The position numbers and the translations under genes were made by a program. A stretch of DNA of 6,705 nucleotides from CAVYPR01 sp052145775 (lineage in GTDB: Bacteria; Actinomycetota; Acidimicrobiia; Acidimicrobiales; RAAP-2): positions 1-6,705 of the forward strand of contig JBKQNY010000080.1 of the NCBI GenBank assembly GCA_052145775.1, written 5' to 3'. Shown here piece by piece: positions 1 to 6,252 of the stretch. The notes under the pieces are model-generated. The model saw only the letters and a program-made list of their open reading frames with translations, made no database searches and had not been told where the DNA came from. Numbering within the stretch: position 1 is the first letter of the stretch; the number at the start of each line of letters is the position of its first letter.

Positions 1-200
1 CCCTGCCCGCCGTACTCGGTGGGCCAGCCGATGCCCAGCCAGCCGTCCTTGCCGATGGTCCGGACGATCCGCCGCCACTGCTCGCCGCCCTCGCCCCCCT
101 CGGCCAGCCCGGCCCGCACCTCGTCGGTGAGCAGGTCTGCGTAGTAACGCCGGAGCTCGTCGCGCAGCATGCGCTGGTCTGGGCTCTCCTCGAGGAACAT
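1..200 (-). CDS. Acyl-CoA dehydrogenase, FadE26-like, N-terminal fragment (cut by window edge)
   Basis: Reading leftward from an ATG at 200-198, 66 full codons stay open to the edge. The start MFLEESPDQRMLRDELRRYY is the usual opening of large-subunit FadE proteins (helical N-terminal domain), and residues 52-67, DGWLGIGWPTEYGGQG, are the conserved loop that follows. This 16-residue block is identical, at the same residue numbers, to the complete dehydrogenase at 4922-6118, so the two are paralogues. About six synonymous codon differences within it argue against a recent duplication. The catalytic and FAD-binding parts lie outside the window. Family knowledge: such proteins oxidise acyl-CoA thioesters to 2-enoyl-CoA using FAD, often as alpha2-beta2 complexes with a second FadE. 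By inference the partner gene would lie further left. The ribosome site is weak (GAGAG about 10 bases upstream). No alternative upstream start is visible. It is transcribed divergently from the P450 operon across a region with KstR-like sites. Confidence 0.9.
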   Translation of the reverse strand, partial: MFLEESPDQRMLRDELRRYYADLLTDEVRAGLAEGGEGGEQWRRIVRTIGKDGWLGIGWPTEYGGQ

Positions 201-263
201 GGCAGACGGCTCTCGGTGCTCCCTCGCCGGTCCCGGCGCGTCCAGGCCGACTCGGGGCAAAAC

Positions 264-277
264 TGTAACAGGTTCTC
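264..277. promoter_or_regulatory. KstR-like operator, near-consensus (site 1)
   Basis: The 14-mer TGTAACAGGTTCTC matches the KstR consensus TNNAACNNGTTNNA at seven of eight fixed positions, missing only the last A. KstR is the TetR-family repressor of cholesterol catabolism genes in mycobacteria and rhodococci, released by sterol-derived CoA thioesters. The site lies 64 bases upstream of the leftward acyl-CoA dehydrogenase start. On that strand it overlaps a weak -10 candidate, TACAGT (267-262), so it would best control the leftward gene. Binding is inferred, not shown. Confidence 0.55.
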
Positions 278-313
278 GCGAGGGCGCCCCTGGTCCGAGG
301 CGGCCCGGACCCC

Positions 314-319
314 TATGAT
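314..319 (+). promoter_or_regulatory. Candidate -10 box of the P450 operon promoter
   Basis: TATGAT matches the sigma-A -10 hexamer TATAAT at five of six positions, standing out in very GC-rich sequence. The corresponding -35 (TGGTCC, 291-296, 17-base spacer) is poor, which is common in activated or actinobacterial promoters. Transcription would start near 326, giving a leader of about 70 bases before the GTG at 396, and the start would fall inside the KstR-like site at 323-336. Confidence 0.5.
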
Positions 320-322
320 AAG

Positions 323-336
323 TGGTACGTGTTCTA
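323..336. promoter_or_regulatory. KstR-like operator over the P450 transcription start (site 2)
   Basis: TGGTACGTGTTCTA matches TNNAACNNGTTNNA at seven of eight fixed positions, with T in place of the first A of AAC. The right half, GTGTTCTA, is the strong half-site typical of KstR operators. It begins four bases after the TATGAT box, so it covers the predicted +1, a classic repressor position. Together with site 1 it brackets the divergent promoters of the dehydrogenase and P450 genes. Confidence 0.6.
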
Positions 337-395
337 ATTTTTGCTTCCGGACGCGGCCCTCCGCCCCGGCGCGCGGGGCCTGAGGGGAAGACGGC

Positions 396-1622
396 GTGCT
401 GCTCGAGGAGATCGACCTCACCGACGGGCGCAACTTCGTCGAGGCCGTCCCCCACGAGTGGTTCCGCCGGCTGCGCCGGGAGGCCCCGGTGGTGTGGCAT
501 CCGCCGGGCCGCGGGTCGTCGGGCTTCTGGTGCGTCACCTCCTACGACGACTGCGTGACCGTCAACCGGGACTGGGAGCGGTTCTCCTCCTACCAAGGCG
601 GCGCCCTCCTCCACGACCTGACCGACGAGGGGTTGGCCCAGCAGCGCCTGATGATGCTGAACATGGACCCCCCAATGCACACTCGCTACCGCCGGCTGGT
701 GAACCGGGGCTTCACCCCCAAGATGGTGCGGGATCTGCGCGACTCGACCTCGCGCTACACCGACCAGATCATCGACGCCGTCTGCGAGCGGGGGACGGCC
801 GACTTCGTGGAGGAGATCTCGGCCGAGCTGCCCCTGCTGGTGATCGCCGAGATGCTGGGCATCCCCCAGGAGGACCGGCGGCGGGTCTTCGACTGGTCGA
901 ACCGCATGGTGGGCAACGAGGATCCCGAGTACCAGCTCGCCGACGCCGAAGCCGGCGACGCGGCGATCGCCGTGTACGCCTACGCCGACGAGCTGTGTTC
1001 CGCCCGACGGCTGGCACCGACCGACGACCTGGTGTCGGTGCTGCTCGAGGCCGAGGTCGACACAGAGAAGCTGGACCAGCTGGAGCTCGACCTCTTCTTC
1101 CTCCTGCTGGTGGTGGCGGGCAACGAGACGACCCGCAACCTCATGTCCGGGGCCATGACCGCCTTCTTCGGCCACCCCGAACAGTGGGAACGGCTGCGTG
1201 ACGACCGCTCCCTCATGGCGACCGCCGTCGACGAGATGCTGCGCTACGTGACGCCCGTGATGTGTTTCCGGCGCACGGCGGTCACCGACACCGTGCTCGG
1301 GGGCCAGGAGATCAGCGAGGGCGACAAGGTCATCTTCTGGCATGTCTCGGCCAACCGCGATGAGACGGTCTTCGGCGACCCTGACAGCTTCGACGTGGGC
1401 CGCGACCCCAACCCGCACATGGCCTTCGGGGGCGGCGGCCCGCACTTCTGCCTGGGGGCCAACCTGGCCCGCATGGAGATCAGCGTCATGTTCGACCGGC
1501 TGCTCGACCGGCTGCCGGACATCTCCCTCGACGGGCCTGTCCAGCGGCTCCGCTCCAACTTCATCAACGGCACCAAGCACCTGCCGGTGGCCTTCACCCC
1601 GACGGCCCCGGCGGGAGCCTGA
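396..1622 (+). CDS. Cytochrome P450, CYP125/CYP124-like (sterol or branched-lipid terminal hydroxylase)
   Basis: 408 residues, a usual length for a soluble bacterial P450, with no signal peptide or membrane anchor. Visible marks, in order: C-helix motif DPPMHTRYRR (91-100); I-helix AGNETTRN (241-248), where E-T is the acid-alcohol pair for oxygen activation; K-helix ExxR as EMLR (280-283); heme loop FGGGGPHFCLG (344-354) with the thiolate Cys352. Several stretches resemble M. tuberculosis CYP125 and CYP124 as I remember them: RFSSY, MLNMD, RGFTP, GNEDPEY, AGNETTRN, FCLGANLAR. Those enzymes hydroxylate the terminal methyl of the cholesterol side chain (CYP125) or of methyl-branched lipids (CYP124), using NADPH-derived electrons through a ferredoxin. 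No redox partner gene is in the window. The GTG start is supported by GAGGGGAAG at 382-390; it lacks the roughly 25-residue N-terminal extension of CYP125. It is first in an operon with two F420-type oxidoreductases. The exact substrate is inferred. Confidence 0.95.
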   Translation: MLLEEIDLTDGRNFVEAVPHEWFRRLRREAPVVWHPPGRGSSGFWCVTSYDDCVTVNRDWERFSSYQGGALLHDLTDEGLAQQRLMMLNMDPPMHTRYRRLVNRGFTPKMVRDLRDSTSRYTDQIIDAVCERGTADFVEEISAELPLLVIAEMLGIPQEDRRRVFDWSNRMVGNEDPEYQLADAEAGDAAIAVYAYADELCSARRLAPTDDLVSVLLEAEVDTEKLDQLELDLFFLLLVVAGNETTRNLMSGAMTAFFGHPEQWERLRDDRSLMATAVDEMLRYVTPVMCFRRTAVTDTVLGGQEISEGDKVIFWHVSANRDETVFGDPDSFDVGRDPNPHMAFGGGGPHFCLGANLARMEISVMFDRLLDRLPDISLDGPVQRLRSNFINGTKHLPVAFTPTAPAGA

Positions 1623-1638
1623 CCGGGGGGCGAGGCCG

Positions 1639-2532
1639 ATGCGGTTCCACCAGGCCGTCAGCTTCTTGGACTTCGACCAGATCGTGCCCCTGTGCACGGC
1701 CTGCGACGACCTCGGCTACGCCGGGGCCTACCTCTCGGACCACCTCTTCAACCCGGCCGAGCTCGGATCGCGCTACACGTACTCGGTGCGCGACGACGGC
1801 GCCCCGGCCTGGGCAAAGGAGACGGCCTGGCCCGACCCCATGTGCGTCGTCTCGGGGCTGGCCACGGTAACCACCAACCTCACCTTCACCACCGGGGTCT
1901 ACGTGGCCCCCGCCCGTGACCTGATCACGGTGGCGAAGTCGGTGGGCACCGCGGCGGCCCTCTCCGGCGACCGGGTGCGCCTGGGGGTGGGGGTCGGCTG
2001 GTGCCGGGAGGAGTTCGAGCAGACCGGCCAGGAGTTCACCAACCGCGGGCGCCGGCTGGACGAGATGATCCCGGCGCTGCGCGCCCTGTGGAAGGGCGGC
2101 TGGGTCGAGTTCCACGGCGACCACTACGACGTGCCGTCCTGCCAGATGAACCCCTCCCCCGGCCGCCCCGTGCCGATCCTGGGCGGCGGGCACTCCGAGC
2201 CCGCCCTGCGCCGGGCGGCGACGCTGTGCGACGGCTGGATCGCCGCCGGCGCCTACCCCGCCGAGGAGGCCTGGGTCCACCTCGCCGACCTCGAGGCCGC
2301 GCTCGGGCGCGCCGGGCGAACCGGCGAGCCCTTCGACGTCTACCTCTCCCTGGCCGAGCGGCCGGACCCCGACCTCTACCGGCGGTTCGAGGAGGCGGGG
2401 GTGACCGACATGGTCTGCGCCCCGTGGATGGGCGTCCGCCCGGACGCCGGGGCGGACCCCGCAGCGCTGCTGGCCCGGAGGATCGGCGCCTGCGAATGGT
2501 TCGCCGAGCAGATCGTGGCCAAGCTGGCTTGA
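1639..2532 (+). CDS. LLM-class F420-dependent oxidoreductase (first of two)
   Basis: 297 residues forming a luciferase-like TIM barrel. Supporting marks are the start MRFHQAVSF (strand 1), LGYAGAYLSDHLF (25-37), the strand TFTTGVYVAPARD (82-94), and the diagnostic motif RVRLGVGVGWCREEF (112-126), followed by PVPILGGG (177-184), which lines the cofactor phosphate site in this family. RRAATLCDGW (191-200) is the usual helix after it. Such enzymes transfer hydride between coenzyme F420 and an organic substrate; the substrate cannot be read from sequence. The family includes FMN enzymes too, but this motif pattern is that of the actinobacterial F420 group. The ATG follows the P450 stop by 16 bases with a GGGGGGCGAGG ribosome site, so the two genes are almost surely co-transcribed. 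An open frame continuing upstream to about 1342 lies inside the P450 and was not used. It is only distantly similar to the next gene, so the pair is not a tandem duplication. Confidence 0.93.
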   Translation: MRFHQAVSFLDFDQIVPLCTACDDLGYAGAYLSDHLFNPAELGSRYTYSVRDDGAPAWAKETAWPDPMCVVSGLATVTTNLTFTTGVYVAPARDLITVAKSVGTAAALSGDRVRLGVGVGWCREEFEQTGQEFTNRGRRLDEMIPALRALWKGGWVEFHGDHYDVPSCQMNPSPGRPVPILGGGHSEPALRRAATLCDGWIAAGAYPAEEAWVHLADLEAALGRAGRTGEPFDVYLSLAERPDPDLYRRFEEAGVTDMVCAPWMGVRPDAGADPAALLARRIGACEWFAEQIVAKLA

Positions 2533-2545
2533 CGGCCGGCCGAAC

Positions 2546-2556
2546 GAGAGGGGGGG
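2546..2556 (+). promoter_or_regulatory. Ribosome binding site favouring the GTG start at 2562
   Basis: GAGAGGGGGGG ends five bases before the GTG at 2562, with its GAGGGG core eight bases away, a normal spacing. The alternative in-frame ATG at 2574 would sit about 20 bases from this core and has only AGAGGG directly against it. This decides for the GTG start, adding four residues (MARG) to the protein. Confidence 0.6.
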
Positions 2557-2561
2557 TCCAG

Positions 2562-3599
2562 GTGGCCAGAGGGATGAAGATCGGGCTGCAGCTCGGGTAC
2601 TGGGGATCGGGACCGCCCCCGGGCGCCGCCGACCTGGTCGTCGAGGCCGAGCGGCTCGGCTACGACTCGGTGTGGACGGCCGAGTCCTACGGCTCCGACG
2701 CCCTGACCCCGCTCGCCTGGTGGGGGTCGCGCACGCAGCGGGTGCGCCTGGGGACCTCTCTCTGCCAGCTGTCGGCCCGGACCCCCACCGCCATGGGCAT
2801 GGCCGCCCTCACCATGGACCACCTCTCGTCCGGCCGCTTCGTGCTGGGACTCGGGGTCTCCGGACCCCAGGTGGTCGAGGGCTGGTACGGCCAGCCGTTC
2901 ACCAAGCCGCTCGCCCGCACCCGCGAGTACGTCGACATCGTCCGCCAGGTGCTCGCCCGGCAAGCCCCGGTGGAGAGCCCCGGCCCCCACTACCCGCTCC
3001 CCCACCCCGGCGGCACCGGGCTGGGCAAGGCGCTCAAGCCCATCGTCCACCCGCTGCGGTCCGACATCCCCATCATCCTGGGCGCCGAAGGTCCGAAGAA
3101 CGTCGCCCTGGCGGCGGAGATCGCCGACGGGTGGTTCCCCATCTTCTTCTCGCCCCGGGCCATGGGAGCCTTCGAGGGCGCCCTGGCCGAGGGGTTCGCC
3201 CGCCCCGGGGCCCGGCGCCGCCCCGAGGAGTTCGAGGTGCTGGCCTTCGCCCCCACCGTGCTCGCCGACGACGTCGAGGCGGCGGCCGACGGTTTCCGTC
3301 CCTACCTCGCCCTCTATATCGGGGGCATGGGGGCGCGCGAGATGAACTTCCACTTCGACGTCTTCTGCCGCATGGGCTACGAGGCGGAGGCCACGAAGAT
3401 CCAGTCCCTCTACCTCGAGGGCCACAAGGACGAAGCGGCCGCCGCCGTGCCCACCGCCATGGTCGAGGACATCGCCCTGGTGGGACCACGGGAGAAGGTC
3501 CGCGACGACCTGGAGGCCTGGCGGGAGTCGATCGCCACCACCCTACTGGTGAGCGGGGACGTGGCCACGCTGCGCACCATGGCCGAGCTGGTCGGCTGA
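2562..3599 (+). CDS. LLM-class F420-dependent oxidoreductase, Rv3520c-like (second of two)
   Basis: 345 residues from the GTG, against about 347 for M. tuberculosis Rv3520c, which it resembles closely from memory along its length. Landmarks: KIGLQLGYWG (6-15); TAESYGSDALTPLAWWGS (39-56); QRVRLGTSLCQLSARTPT (59-76); GLGVSGPQVVEGWYGQPF (96-113), the loop typical of this subfamily; KPLARTREYVDIVRQV (115-130); GLGKALKPIVHPLR (153-166); IPIILGAEGPKNVALAAEI (169-187), the cofactor-binding strand; LALYIGGMGA (249-258). The fold is a luciferase-like TIM barrel using F420; the reaction of this subfamily is unknown. In M. tuberculosis Rv3520c lies close to the sterol P450 gene cyp142 (Rv3518c) within the cholesterol region, so a P450-F420 enzyme association recurs here. 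It lies 29 bases after the previous gene and is the last gene of the operon. The ATG at 2574 is an alternative start. Confidence 0.94.
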   Translation: MARGMKIGLQLGYWGSGPPPGAADLVVEAERLGYDSVWTAESYGSDALTPLAWWGSRTQRVRLGTSLCQLSARTPTAMGMAALTMDHLSSGRFVLGLGVSGPQVVEGWYGQPFTKPLARTREYVDIVRQVLARQAPVESPGPHYPLPHPGGTGLGKALKPIVHPLRSDIPIILGAEGPKNVALAAEIADGWFPIFFSPRAMGAFEGALAEGFARPGARRRPEEFEVLAFAPTVLADDVEAAADGFRPYLALYIGGMGAREMNFHFDVFCRMGYEAEATKIQSLYLEGHKDEAAAAVPTAMVEDIALVGPREKVRDDLEAWRESIATTLLVSGDVATLRTMAELVG

Positions 3600-3601
3600 T
3601 C

Positions 3602-3616
3602 GCCCGCGCCGCGGGC
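3602..3616. terminator. Small GC palindrome after the plus-strand operon, weak terminator candidate
   Basis: GCCCGCG-C-CGCGGGC begins three bases after the TGA of the Rv3520c-like gene. It can fold as a hairpin of five or six GC pairs with a small loop. There is no T-run, so it would be at most the U-tract-less type proposed for actinobacteria. The remaining convergent gap to 3750 shows no other convincing element and no gene. A chance palindrome is quite possible in this GC-rich sequence. Confidence 0.3.
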
Positions 3617-3750
3617 CGCTTCGGGTGGGCCGACGCCGGGCGGTCACAACCCTGGCAGCCGAACAGCCTGGTGGACGTCTACTCGGCCGGCAAGCCCCGC
3701 CCGTTACCCGCGATGCCGCGACAGTGCGCCGGCCGACGTGGTCGCGCCGG

Positions 3751-4908
3751 TCAGGCCGGGTCGGCGGCCAGGACTGCCCCTAGGCGGGCCAGGCTCTGAC
3801 GGGCCCCGCCGAGGGTGAATTCGATCTGCTCGGTCAGGAGGAAAAAGCGGTGCAGCGGGTAGTCGCGGTCGACCCCCACGCCGCCGTGGATGTGGGCGGC
3901 GGCGTGGACCACCCGCTGGCCGCCCTCGGCCGCCCAGAACTTCGCCACTGCCAGCTCCGAGGCGGCCGGTAGCCCCTCCGAGAGCCTCCAGACTGCCTGC
4001 CAGGCGGTCAGCCGCACGGCCTCCGCGTCGACATAGGCGTCGGCAGCCCGCTGGCCGACCGCCTGGAAGGTGGCGATGGGCTTGCCGAACTGCTCGCGGG
4101 TCTTGGCGTACTCGGCGGTGAGGGAGAGAGCGGTGGCACAGGCACCGGCCTCCTGGACGCACAACGCGGCGGTGGCGCGGTCGGTGACGAAGGCCACCAC
4201 CGCCGCGCCCCCGGCGTCAGCTCCGAGGAGCGCGTCGTCACTCACTTCCACCCCCGACAGCTCCACCAGGGCCTCGGGGAGTGCCGCCCCGTCCTGGCGC
4301 GACCAGGAGAGCCCCTTGGCCGAGGTCTCCACCAAGAAGACGCCGAGCCCGCCGGGCTCGCCGTCCGAGCTCACCACCGTCGCCGGCACGAGGACGAGGC
4401 CGGCCACGAGGCCGGCCGGGACGCAGGCCTTGGTGCCCTCCAGCCGCCACCCGCCGACGGTCCGGGACGCCGTGGTGGCCGGGGCGTCGCCGCCTGGCAG
4501 GACCACGTCGCCCACCAGCTCGGCCAGGGCCGTCGTCGCCACGACCTCACCCGACGAAAGGCGCGGCAGCCAGCGCGCCCGCTGGGCGTCGGTGCCGAAG
4601 CGTTCGATGGCCGGCGCGGCGTAGGCGAAGGTCTCGACCAGCGGGACGTGCGCAGCGGTCCGCCCGGCCGCCTCGACCACCAGGCAGACGGCCAGGAAGT
4701 CGAGGCCGGCCCCGCCGAAGTCCTCGGGGAGCCCGATGCCCAGCAGGCCGGCCTTGGCCAGCTCCTCCCACAGCTCGCGGTCGAACGGTCCCTCGGGCCC
4801 CGCCGCCGCCTCCACCGCCTTCAGCCGCTCGTTGGTCGAGCGCTCGGTGAAAATCTGGTCGGCCAGGTCCCGGGCCGCCTGGTGCGCCTCGTCGTGGGTG
4901 AAGTCCAC
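3751..4908 (-). CDS. fadE27: Acyl-CoA dehydrogenase, FadE27-like (ChsE5-type partner subunit)
   Basis: 385 residues starting at a GTG (4908-4906), MDFTHDEAHQAARDL, with GAGAGGA upstream. The N-terminal helical domain has FDRELWEELAKAGLLGIGLP (42-61). A diverged middle beta domain lacks the normal YTEPxAGTDL motif. The C-terminal domain keeps YAKTREQFGKPIATFQAVGQ (267-286) and HIHGGVGVDRDYPLHRFF (339-356). This pattern resembles M. tuberculosis FadE27 (ChsE5) from memory, including the GHG-type ending near EFTLGGA. In ChsE4-ChsE5 complexes the two chains form an alpha2-beta2 enzyme and this chain supplies FAD contacts but not the catalytic Glu. Where the partner has NHER, this chain reads VTDRA (241-245), with no Glu. 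Its expected role is alpha-beta dehydrogenation of a sterol side-chain CoA ester jointly with the gene just upstream. Only 13 bases separate the two genes, so expression is coupled. It ends convergently with the F420 gene. Confidence 0.9.
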   Translation of the reverse strand: MDFTHDEAHQAARDLADQIFTERSTNERLKAVEAAAGPEGPFDRELWEELAKAGLLGIGLPEDFGGAGLDFLAVCLVVEAAGRTAAHVPLVETFAYAAPAIERFGTDAQRARWLPRLSSGEVVATTALAELVGDVVLPGGDAPATTASRTVGGWRLEGTKACVPAGLVAGLVLVPATVVSSDGEPGGLGVFLVETSAKGLSWSRQDGAALPEALVELSGVEVSDDALLGADAGGAAVVAFVTDRATAALCVQEAGACATALSLTAEYAKTREQFGKPIATFQAVGQRAADAYVDAEAVRLTAWQAVWRLSEGLPAASELAVAKFWAAEGGQRVVHAAAHIHGGVGVDRDYPLHRFFLLTEQIEFTLGGARQSLARLGAVLAADPA

Positions 4909-4921
4909 CTCGTCGTCCTCT

Positions 4922-6118
4922 CTAGTTGTGCGTCGGCCCGCCGCTACCGCAGCGAGTGGGCAGGCCGAGGCCGAAGATGGCGATCAGGTCCCGCTGGATC
5001 TCGTTGGTCCCTCCGCCGAAGGTGAGGATGATCATGCTGCGGGCGTACATTTCGAGCCTCCCGGCGACCACCGCGGCCGGCGAATCCCGCTTCAGGTAAC
5101 CGGCCTGGCCGATGACCTCCATGAGGAGGCGGAAGGCTCGCAGGTAGAACTCGGTGCCGAAGACCTTGATCGACGAGGCGTCGGCCACGTCGAGATGGCC
5201 CTGGGTGGCCTGCCAGGCCACCTTCCAGTTGATGAGGCGGAGGAACTCGAGCTCGGCGTGGATCCGGGCCAGGTGCTCTTGGACCCACTCCTGATCGACC
5301 ACGCGGCGCCCGTCGGGGAGCTTCGTCGCCTGCGCCCAGGCCCGCACGTCGGCGAGCACCCGCTCGATAATCCCCGGTGCGCACAGCGTCACCCGCTCGT
5401 GGTTGAGCTGATTGGTGATAAGGGACCAGCCCTGGTTCTCCCCGCCGACCAGGGCAGTGGCCGGGACCCGGACGTCCTCGTAGAAGGTGTAGTTGATGTT
5501 GTGATCGCCCAGCAGGGTCATGGGGACCACCCGAATGCCCGGCGTGTCCATTGGGACCACGAACATCGAGATGCCCTTGTGCTTGGGGGCCTCGGGGTCG
5601 GTGCGGGTGGCCAGCCAAACGTAGTCGGCATCGCCGGCGAGGCTGGTGAAGATCTTGGCCCCATTGATGACGTACTCGTCGCCGTCGCGCACGGCCTTGG
5701 TGGTGAGCGCGGCCAGGTCGGTCCCGGCGTTGGGCTCGGTGTAGCCAATGCAGAAGAAGATCTCCCCGGCCAGGATCTTGGGCAGGAAGAACTCCTTCTG
5801 CTCGGGCGTACCGAAGTTCATGATGGTCGGCCCGACCGTGTTGATGGTGAGCATGGGCACGGGAGCGCCGCTGCGCATCGACTCGTCGAAGAAGATGAAC
5901 TGCTCGAGGGCCGAGCGGCCCTGGCCCCCGTACTCGGTTGGCCACCCGATCCCCAGCCACCCGTCGGCCGCCATCTGGCCCACGAGGCGCCGCACGGTGG
6001 GTCCGATGCCGTGGCTGGTGGCCAGCTCGGCCTCGACCTCGGGGGTGAGCATCCGCTGGTAGTACTCGCGCAGCTCCCGGCGGAGTGCGTCCTGCTCCGC
6101 GGTGTAGCCGATCTCCAC
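4922..6118 (-). CDS. fadE26: Acyl-CoA dehydrogenase, FadE26-like (ChsE4-type catalytic subunit)
   Basis: 398 residues from a GTG (6118-6116) with a strong GAGGAGGG ribosome site just upstream. Domains: N-terminal helices (about 1-120) with DGWLGIGWPTEYGGQGRSA (52-70) and PTIMNFGTPEQKEFFLP (97-113); middle beta domain with IGYTEPNAGTDLA (124-136), which contacts flavin and substrate, and DYVWLATRTDP (165-175); C-terminal helices with TNQLNHERV (235-243), DASSIKVFGTE (313-323) and TFGGGTNEIQRD (366-377). Glu241 in NHER falls at the place of the catalytic base of FadE26 (Glu247 there, from memory). Length and motifs match FadE26 better than the other mycobacterial FadEs I can recall, though FadE29-type relatives are similar. 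The tail TRCGSGGPTHN extends a few residues past the usual end. FadE26-FadE27 (ChsE4-ChsE5) begins beta-oxidation of the C26-CoA side chain of cholestenone, the product expected after a CYP125-type P450. It is the first gene of the two-gene operon behind a perfect KstR-like site. Confidence 0.92.
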   Translation of the reverse strand: MEIGYTAEQDALRRELREYYQRMLTPEVEAELATSHGIGPTVRRLVGQMAADGWLGIGWPTEYGGQGRSALEQFIFFDESMRSGAPVPMLTINTVGPTIMNFGTPEQKEFFLPKILAGEIFFCIGYTEPNAGTDLAALTTKAVRDGDEYVINGAKIFTSLAGDADYVWLATRTDPEAPKHKGISMFVVPMDTPGIRVVPMTLLGDHNINYTFYEDVRVPATALVGGENQGWSLITNQLNHERVTLCAPGIIERVLADVRAWAQATKLPDGRRVVDQEWVQEHLARIHAELEFLRLINWKVAWQATQGHLDVADASSIKVFGTEFYLRAFRLLMEVIGQAGYLKRDSPAAVVAGRLEMYARSMIILTFGGGTNEIQRDLIAIFGLGLPTRCGSGGPTHN

Positions 6119-6160
6119 GCCACCCTCCTCAAGACGGCCTGCGGCGCTGCCGCCCGGCGG

Positions 6161-6174
6161 TGGAACACGTTACA
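6161..6174. promoter_or_regulatory. KstR-like operator, perfect consensus match (site 3)
   Basis: TGGAACACGTTACA fits TNNAACNNGTTNNA at all eight fixed positions. It lies 42 bases upstream of the FadE26-like GTG, where it would overlap or follow the leftward promoter, and about 206 bases from the thiolase ATG. It is therefore best placed to repress the dehydrogenase operon. KstR control of the fadE26-fadE27 operon is known in mycobacteria, which supports the gene identification. I could not place convincing -10 and -35 boxes for this leftward promoter. Confidence 0.7.
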
Positions 6175-6252
6175 TCCCGGCCACTTGGACTCCGGCGGCC
6201 GACAAGGGCCGAGGCGGTCGCCCGCCGGGCCCTGCGCCGTTAACCTGAGCCT

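Noticed and set aside
1342..1638. N-terminal extension of the first F420 oxidoreductase into the P450
   Set aside because: The extension is an out-of-frame reading of the P450 heme region. The ATG at 1639 has a ribosome site and gives the expected family start.
2001..2561. Long N-terminal extension of the second F420 oxidoreductase
   Set aside because: It overlaps the first oxidoreductase out of frame and is Arg/Pro-rich. The GTG at 2562 has a good ribosome site and gives the expected length.
2376..3425. 349-codon open frame on the minus strand
   Set aside because: It is antisense to two well-matched F420 oxidoreductases, has a composition rich in Gly, Arg and Pro, and shows no family motif.
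3725..3750. GC-rich repeats GCCGGCC and GCGCCGG in the convergent gap as a terminator for the dehydrogenase operon
   Set aside because: Pairing is short and irregular, there is no T-run, and such GCCGG words are common throughout this sequence.
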